Shown: one piece after another, positions 32,121 to 36,744 of the stretch
Layout of the letters: each line of letters opens with the position of its first letter
Numbering within the stretch: position 1 is the stretch's first letter
From: Acidimicrobiia bacterium
Lineage (GTDB): Bacteria > Actinomycetota > Acidimicrobiia > Acidimicrobiales > Bin134
Assembly: GCA_009842675.1 (NCBI GenBank)
Contig: VYEX01000003.1
Coordinates: forward strand, 1 to 36,744
Direction: 5' to 3'
Length of the DNA stretch: 36,744 bases
Made by a program: the position numbers and the translations under genes
The notes under the pieces: model-generated
What the model saw: only the letters and a program-made list of their open reading frames with translations
Database searches by the model: none
Told to the model about the DNA's origin: nothing

Positions 32121-33317
32121 GTGAGGCCAACCCTTGACGAGTTCGCTGCCGAGGCTCAAGCGTTCTTGGACGCCAACGCGGAGCGGGCGGTGCGCGACGA
32201 GTTCACCTGGGGGATTGGTCCCGATGAGATCACCGTTTACGCCGAGAAGAGCGCGGCTGAAGAAGAGGCCGCGGTCAAGGCTGCCCAACAGTGGCGGGCC
32301 AAGATGTGGGAGGCGGGCCTCGGCTGGATCACCGGGCCGCCCGAGTATGGGGGTCGAGGCCTCGATCCGGTGTACGAGCGGGTCTATCTCGACTTGGAAG
32401 CCGGCTACCGTGTGCCGTCGCAGACCATGTTCGGCAGCTCTTTGGGGGTGGTGGCCCCAACGATCTTGGCCCACGGCTCCGATTGGCTGAAGGAGCAGTA
32501 TCTGGTTCGACTGCACCGAGGGGAGATCCTTGCTTGCCAGCTGCTGAGCGAGCCGGGGGCGGGGTCAGATTTGGCCTCTCTCAGCACCCGGGCGACTGCT
32601 GACGGCGACGATTGGGTGGTCAACGGCCAGAAGGTTTGGAGCTCTCGGGCCCATTTCTCCGACATCGGCCTGCTGTTGGCCCGCACCGATCCCGATGTCC
32701 CCAAACACCAGGGCATCACCGCCTTCATCTATCCGATGGACACGCCGGGTACTGACGTTCGCCCTCTGCGGCAGATGACCGGCGGGGCGGAGTTCAATGA
32801 GGTCTTCTTCGACGACGCCCGCATCGGCGACCGCTACCGGGTGGGAGACGCCAACACCGGCTGGTCGGTGTTCCGCACCTCCTTGCAATCGGAGAGGGCC
32901 TCGATCGGATCGAGAGGGGCGGGCTACGGGGGCAGCGGACTGGTAGGGCTGGCCGCTCCCGAGAAGGTCGTGCAACTGGCTCAGCACTTCGGGCTGTCCG
33001 ACGACCCGGTGGTGCGCCAAGACCTGGCCCGCCTCTACACCGGGTACCGACTGGTGGAGTGGAACGCCAACCGGCAGCCCCCGCTGGCGCCGGCCGCAAC
33101 CAAGTACGCCGCTGCCCGACACATGAACTGGGCTTCGTCGATGATCGCCCGCCTGCTCGGCCCTCGCATCTGTGCCGACACCGGCGAGTGGGGCACCTAC
33201 GCCTGGAAGCAATTGCTGCTGGGAGCGTGTGCCATTCGCATCGGCGGCGGCACCGATGAGGTTATGAAAAACGGTGTCGGAGAAGGGGTCTTGGGACTGC
33301 CGAAAGAGCCGCGTTAG
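32121..33317 (+). CDS. Acyl-CoA dehydrogenase
   Basis: 398-residue FAD-dependent acyl-CoA dehydrogenase. The N-terminal helical domain is followed by the FAD-binding middle block QLLSEPGAGSDLASLSTRA and VNGQKVWSS, the GITAFIYPMDTPG region, and NEVFFDDARI; the C-terminal domain ends in GGGTDEVMKNGVGEGVLGLP, the usual family ending. The catalytic base was not assigned. It starts with GTG 32121, giving MRPTLDEFAAEAQAFL as N-terminus. The neighbours (acyl-CoA ligase and enoyl-CoA hydratase) fit a beta-oxidation-like path. It converges on the ligase gene with a three-base stop overlap (TTAG). Confidence 0.93.
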   Translation: MRPTLDEFAAEAQAFLDANAERAVRDEFTWGIGPDEITVYAEKSAAEEEAAVKAAQQWRAKMWEAGLGWITGPPEYGGRGLDPVYERVYLDLEAGYRVPSQTMFGSSLGVVAPTILAHGSDWLKEQYLVRLHRGEILACQLLSEPGAGSDLASLSTRATADGDDWVVNGQKVWSSRAHFSDIGLLLARTDPDVPKHQGITAFIYPMDTPGTDVRPLRQMTGGAEFNEVFFDDARIGDRYRVGDANTGWSVFRTSLQSERASIGSRGAGYGGSGLVGLAAPEKVVQLAQHFGLSDDPVVRQDLARLYTGYRLVEWNANRQPPLAPAATKYAAARHMNWASSMIARLLGPRICADTGEWGTYAWKQLLLGACAIRIGGGTDEVMKNGVGEGVLGLPKEPR

Positions 33318-34807
33318 GTTTCAGCCGCCTCCAAGGCCCCTCTATCAATCTTGGACATGGGGGTTAGGGGGAAGGCGTCGGTGAGGCGGAGGTGTTCGGG
33401 AAGCTTGTAATCGGCGATGTGCTGCTGGCCGAAGGTCCTCAGCTCTTCCAGGGTAGGAGGGTCGGCAGGGTCGGAGGGGATGACCACGGCCACCCCGACG
33501 GCGCCCATCACCTCGTCGGGACGGGGCACCATGCACACGCCGGCCACCTTGGGGTGCCAGGCCAGTACCTTCTCGGCCTCCACCGGAAATACCACGTAGC
33601 CGCCTCGGTGGAAGCCCTCGCCTCGGCGGCCCACCAGTCGCAGGCAGCCGGTGTCGTCGATCCAGCCCTGGTCGCCGGTGTGGAGCCACCCGCCCCGCAG
33701 TGCCTCGGCGGTGGCAACCGGATCGCGCCAGTACCCGGCCATCACGGTGGGGGACTGAAAGCACACTTCCCCGACAGTTCCGTCCGGCACTGCCTGATCG
33801 CTGTCGGGGTCCCGCACCTCAACCTTGATGCCGGGCCGGGGCCGGCCCACGGTGTAGAGCATCTCCTCCATCGGGGCGTCGATCCAGGTGAATGTTCCAA
33901 TGCCGCCGCCCTCGGTGCAGGCGTACCGCTGCGTCCAATCGGCCCCAAAGCGCTGTTGGGCCTCCTCGATCACATCGGGGGGAGACGGCGCTCCGCCGGT
34001 GACGACGAGCTTGACTGAGGAGAAGTCGTATTGGTCGAAATCGGGGTGGCGAAGCATGAGGGCGATTTGCGGCGCTACGCCGCCCACCGCGGGCATCCGG
34101 TAGCGGGACACAGCCTCTAGCACCGCGGTGGCGCTCCACTTGTCGATCACATGGAGGGTGGTGCCCACCGCGAACTGGGCGGGGATCTTGCCCATCACCC
34201 CGATGTGGGCCATCTGGGTGTTCGATGTGATGGGGCCACCCTCTCCCCAGCCATTCCCGGTGTCCACCACCGCGATGTCGGCCAGAATCTGGTCGGTGAA
34301 CGTGGCCCCCTTGGGCACGCCGGTGGTACCCGAGGTGAACACCACCGCCACCGGCCGGTCGCCGTCGGAAGGCAGCCGTGCCGGGGCCTCGTTCTCCACC
34401 CGGAGGTCGGCACATACCGAGTCGGGACCGTCGGCCACCCAGGCTTCGATGACGTCGGTGTCCATGCCCATGCCCTCGGCCATGGCACCGGTGGCGATGG
34501 CCCGGTCGGCTTCGGCCACGTCGTTCACCAGCACGGCACGCTCGGAGGCAGGCAAGCGACTGCTCACCCCCGCAGTGATGGCTCCCAGCTTGGCCAGCGC
34601 CCCATACAGAACGAGGTAGTCCACCGACGAGGGCACCAGCAGGGCGACCACTTCTCCGTGACTCACGCCCCGGCGGGCCAGTCCCACTGCCACCTCGTCG
34701 GTCAGGCGGTCGAAATGGGCAAAGCTGACCGCCCAACCCTCTTCCGCCACCAGGGCCGGACGGTCGGGAAACCGCTTGCCCGACGCCCTTATGGTCTCGG
34801 CCCACAT
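33314..34807 (-). CDS. Acyl-CoA ligase, AMP-forming
   Basis: 497-residue class I adenylate-forming enzyme. The phosphate loop is FTSGTTGVPKG (157-167), then YACTEGGGIG as the adenine-site motif, LHTGDQGWIDDTG near residue 385, the hinge RRGEGFHRGGYVVFP, and a C-terminal catalytic lysine in PMSKIDRG (K486). The hinge and the adenine-site text differ from the ligase at 2-1357, so this is a separate subfamily. The substrate is probably a carboxylic acid fed to the neighbouring dehydrogenase and hydratase. ATG at 34807 faces the divergent hydratase gene across an 87-base gap. Confidence 0.92.
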   Translation of the reverse strand: MWAETIRASGKRFPDRPALVAEEGWAVSFAHFDRLTDEVAVGLARRGVSHGEVVALLVPSSVDYLVLYGALAKLGAITAGVSSRLPASERAVLVNDVAEADRAIATGAMAEGMGMDTDVIEAWVADGPDSVCADLRVENEAPARLPSDGDRPVAVVFTSGTTGVPKGATFTDQILADIAVVDTGNGWGEGGPITSNTQMAHIGVMGKIPAQFAVGTTLHVIDKWSATAVLEAVSRYRMPAVGGVAPQIALMLRHPDFDQYDFSSVKLVVTGGAPSPPDVIEEAQQRFGADWTQRYACTEGGGIGTFTWIDAPMEEMLYTVGRPRPGIKVEVRDPDSDQAVPDGTVGEVCFQSPTVMAGYWRDPVATAEALRGGWLHTGDQGWIDDTGCLRLVGRRGEGFHRGGYVVFPVEAEKVLAWHPKVAGVCMVPRPDEVMGAVGVAVVIPSDPADPPTLEELRTFGQQHIADYKLPEHLRLTDAFPLTPMSKIDRGALEAAET

Positions 34808-34818
34808 GCCCCGAGTGT

Positions 34819-34834
34819 GTCATTTCGGGATGAC
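34819..34834. promoter_or_regulatory. Inverted repeat GTCAT-N6-ATGAC, candidate operator
   Basis: Perfect five-base arms around TTCGGG in the 87-base gap between the divergent ligase and hydratase genes. The position suits a TetR- or GntR-type repressor of a fatty-acid degradation unit controlling both directions, but no regulator gene is adjacent and the arms are short, so chance is possible. Confidence 0.3.
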
Positions 34835-34894
34835 TAAGAACCCGCGTTGCAGTACGAATACGGTTGGCGGGTCCGAACAGCAAGGAGCGTGTCC

Positions 34895-35677
34895 ATGGGC
34901 GAGTTTGTGCGAATTGAAGCCGGGGCGGCAGAAGGGGTGGCCACCCTTCGGCTGGATCGTCCCAAGGTCAACGCCTTGAACGCCCAGGTCGTGGCAGAAC
35001 TTCAACAGGCCGCCAACGAGCTGGCCGGGCGCACCGACATCCGAGCAGTGGTGATCTGGGGCGGGCCTAATGTGTTCGCCGCCGGTGCCGATATCAACGA
35101 GTTCTCGGGAATGGATGTGGACCGGGGCCGAGACCTGAGCCAGCGGATCAATGTCGCCCTTCGGGCGCTTGAGTCTCTGCCCCAAATAACCATCTGCGCA
35201 GTCAACGGCTACGCCCTCGGCGGAGGGTGTGAGTTGGCCATGGCCGCCGAGTTCCGCTTGGTGGGCGAGAGCGCCGTGCTGGGCCAGCCCGAGATTCTGT
35301 TGGGCCTCATCCCCGGTGGGGGAGGCACCCAGAGGCTGAGTCGTCTGGTGGGCATCACCAAGGCCAAGGAATTGATTTACAGCGGCCGCAATGTGAAGGC
35401 CGATGAGGCGGTGGCCATCGGTTTGGCGAGCGCCGTCTATCCCGACGACGAGGTGTACGACGAGGCGGTGAAGCTGGCCGCCCGCTACGCCTCAGGGCCC
35501 GCAGCCATCACCTTGGCCAAGCAAGCCATCCTTGACGGCTACTTCCTGTCGCTCGATGAGGCCCTCGAGGTGGAGGTGGAGGCCTTTGCCGCCTGCTTCG
35601 ACACCCAAGACGCCCACACCGGCGTAGCCAGCTTCCTCGAGAACGGCCCCGGCAAAGCCGAGTTCACCGGCTCGTAG
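34895..35677 (+). CDS. Enoyl-CoA hydratase
   Basis: 260-residue crotonase-family hydratase that adds water to trans-2-enoyl-CoA. The CoA/oxyanion block AAGADINEF (62-70) is followed by NGYALGGGCELAMAAE with the first catalytic glutamate (E113), then GQPEILLGLIPGGGGTQRL with the second (E133). Both glutamates are present, so true hydratase activity is expected rather than isomerase only. The start at 34895 is chosen because AAGGAG (34882-34887) lies seven bases before it; the frame extends to 34847 without a ribosome site. It is divergent from the acyl-CoA ligase. Confidence 0.93.
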   Translation: MGEFVRIEAGAAEGVATLRLDRPKVNALNAQVVAELQQAANELAGRTDIRAVVIWGGPNVFAAGADINEFSGMDVDRGRDLSQRINVALRALESLPQITICAVNGYALGGGCELAMAAEFRLVGESAVLGQPEILLGLIPGGGGTQRLSRLVGITKAKELIYSGRNVKADEAVAIGLASAVYPDDEVYDEAVKLAARYASGPAAITLAKQAILDGYFLSLDEALEVEVEAFAACFDTQDAHTGVASFLENGPGKAEFTGS

Positions 35678-35683
35678 GGGCCG

Positions 35684-36673
35684 TCACACAACCGGGTTGG
35701 ACTCGGGGACGGCCAGGGCCTTCTCCTCGGGAGGGGTGGGGCCGAAGCGGCGCCAGAGCCAGCCCAGGGTGGCGCCGACCACAATCATCAAGATGCCGAT
35801 AAGGGCCATGTCCATCAGCCGGCCGCTCAAATCGTCCAGCAGGGCCTCGTGGATCGACTGGGCAGCCCTCACTGTGTCGGAGTTGTCGATCAACACCGCC
35901 AACAGCGCCCGAGACCCGTAGATCCCCACCCCCAAGATGCCGGCCATGGCCACAATGCCAGTGCCAATGCTCCACACCACCCGAGTGCGGGACGGCGAAA
36001 TAAGCAGCGCCCCAATGCCGCACAGCAAGATCAGGGTGATGGTGGAGGACCGGCGGTCTTGAAGCTGGCCGAGGAATTCCCAGAACCGGTCTCCTGGCTC
36101 GGCTCGCTGGAGCACAGTCACGACGCCAGCGTCGAACGGCGGCGGTACGGTGCCCAGAAAGGCCAGCTCCTCGTTGGCTGAGACTTGATCCAGCATCTGA
36201 TTGAAGATCGGCCCCAGATCTACTTGCACAGATCGGACTGGCGGGTTGGCCACTAACGTTCCGCCCTCCACGGCCAGGACGTCGTTGTGGGCTGCTCGCA
36301 CAACCTGCTCCAAGAGCCGGTCGTTGGCCTCATTGGTCAGCAGCTCGCCCACCACTGGGGGGATCTCCTGCTGGATGGTCTGCTCGGCACCGGCCGAGCC
36401 GGCCGGGGTCACCGGCAGATCGGCCATCTCCACGGTGGCGGCGATGAACGACGCCGCCACCACCTTGTGGACGTCCTCATCATCGAATATCTCGGCCAAC
36501 TCTTCGGCAAAGCGGTCTTCGTCGAAAATCACCACTTCGGCGTAGGTCGTGAGCGCGGAGAACCCGGAGCCGAACACCACGATCAACAGCAGTAACACGG
36601 CTACCGCCTCGCGCACCGTTCGGGAGGTGACGCTGCGCCAAGAGCGCACCAGCTGTTGGAAGTAGTCCTCCAC
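35684..36673 (-). CDS. Membrane protein with extracytoplasmic domain
   Basis: 329-residue protein with an N-terminal membrane helix (AVAVLLLLIVVFGSGFSALTTY), a large soluble part of about 150 residues (roughly 45-195, with paired motifs FAEELAEIFDDEDV and QVVRAAHNDVLAVEGG), then three further helices (TLILLCGIGALLI, IVAMAGILGVGIYG and MALIGILMIVVGATLGWLW). The topology suggests the soluble domain is outside the cell. I do not recognise the family. It starts with GTG 36673 and converges on the hydratase gene, whose stop is seven bases away. The short tail after 36673 holds nothing except a small GC hairpin (36701-36714). Confidence 0.8.
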   Translation of the reverse strand: MEDYFQQLVRSWRSVTSRTVREAVAVLLLLIVVFGSGFSALTTYAEVVIFDEDRFAEELAEIFDDEDVHKVVAASFIAATVEMADLPVTPAGSAGAEQTIQQEIPPVVGELLTNEANDRLLEQVVRAAHNDVLAVEGGTLVANPPVRSVQVDLGPIFNQMLDQVSANEELAFLGTVPPPFDAGVVTVLQRAEPGDRFWEFLGQLQDRRSSTITLILLCGIGALLISPSRTRVVWSIGTGIVAMAGILGVGIYGSRALLAVLIDNSDTVRAAQSIHEALLDDLSGRLMDMALIGILMIVVGATLGWLWRRFGPTPPEEKALAVPESNPVV

Positions 36674-36744
36674 CGTGTTCAGTCTGCCTGATTCTGAATC
36701 CCGCCGAACGGCGGCGGGCTATCCGAACAGCGGGCTGACCGAGG

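Noticed and set aside
33819..34883. Minus-strand frame of 354 codons overlapping the acyl-CoA ligase in another frame
   Set aside because: Glycine- and arginine-rich shadow without motifs; the ligase frame is clearly the real one.
36701..36714. GC hairpin CCGCC-GAAC-GGCGG as a terminator
   Set aside because: The stem is only five pairs and no T-run follows in either direction, so a terminator call is not supported.
1..36744. CRISPR array, tRNA or rRNA genes, insertion sequences
   Set aside because: No regularly spaced repeats, no tRNA-like cloverleaf sequence and no transposase or integrase reading frame were recognised on either strand.

Overview
The window is 36.7 kb of mostly high-GC DNA (a 60-base sample at 21241 is about 73% GC). 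Its coding style is actinobacterial: short intergenic gaps, ATGA/GTGA stop-start overlaps, GTG starts, luciferase-like oxidoreductases of F420/flavin type, a menaquinone operon and many acyl-CoA enzymes. An uncultured Acidimicrobiia-like actinobacterium fits best, but this is inference; no rRNA or other marker gene is present. Several genes have a TANNNT -10 box exactly six bases before the start codon, which points to leaderless transcripts.

Left flank (1-5201): a 5'-truncated acyl-CoA synthetase, a DUF445 membrane protein overlapping an unknown alpha/beta-barrel-like gene, a formylglycine-generating enzyme with both active cysteines, and a luciferase-like oxidoreductase.

Accessory island (about 5202-18203): this looks like a composite defence island. 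A low-GC gene for a HEPN-domain protein (minus strand, RNxxxH motif) is divergent from a tightly coupled plus-strand trio: SNF2 helicase with a C-terminal DUF3883 nuclease-like domain, DUF1156 adenine methyltransferase, and DUF499 AAA+ ATPase. The trio converges on a low-GC minus-strand operon of small proteins that includes a DUF7689-type protein with a possible Cys/His catalytic pair. That operon ends in a small disrupted gene. The trio is a known predicted phage-defence combination. The flanking HEPN gene and small-protein operon are the least described parts and the best candidates for something new.

Middle (18204-25191): DUF2461 protein, then a vapBC toxin-antitoxin pair, a MerR-like regulator leading the operon menF-menD-menH-menC (chorismate to o-succinylbenzoate), then a second vapBC pair. 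The men operon is thus bracketed by toxin-antitoxin pairs.

Right flank (25192-36744): lipoprotein and SRPBCC protein, MFS transporter, a second luciferase-like oxidoreductase, CaiB-type CoA transferase, SMP-30/gluconolactonase-like protein, and a tandem duplication of about 908 bp. The duplication produced two six-helix membrane paralogues (about 80% identical) plus a dead fragment of the SMP-30 gene. An acyl-CoA dehydrogenase, an AMP-forming acyl-CoA ligase, an enoyl-CoA hydratase and a four-helix membrane protein follow. The acyl-CoA ligases, dehydrogenase, hydratase and CoA transferase suggest degradation of fatty-acid-like or other CoA-activated carboxylic acids.
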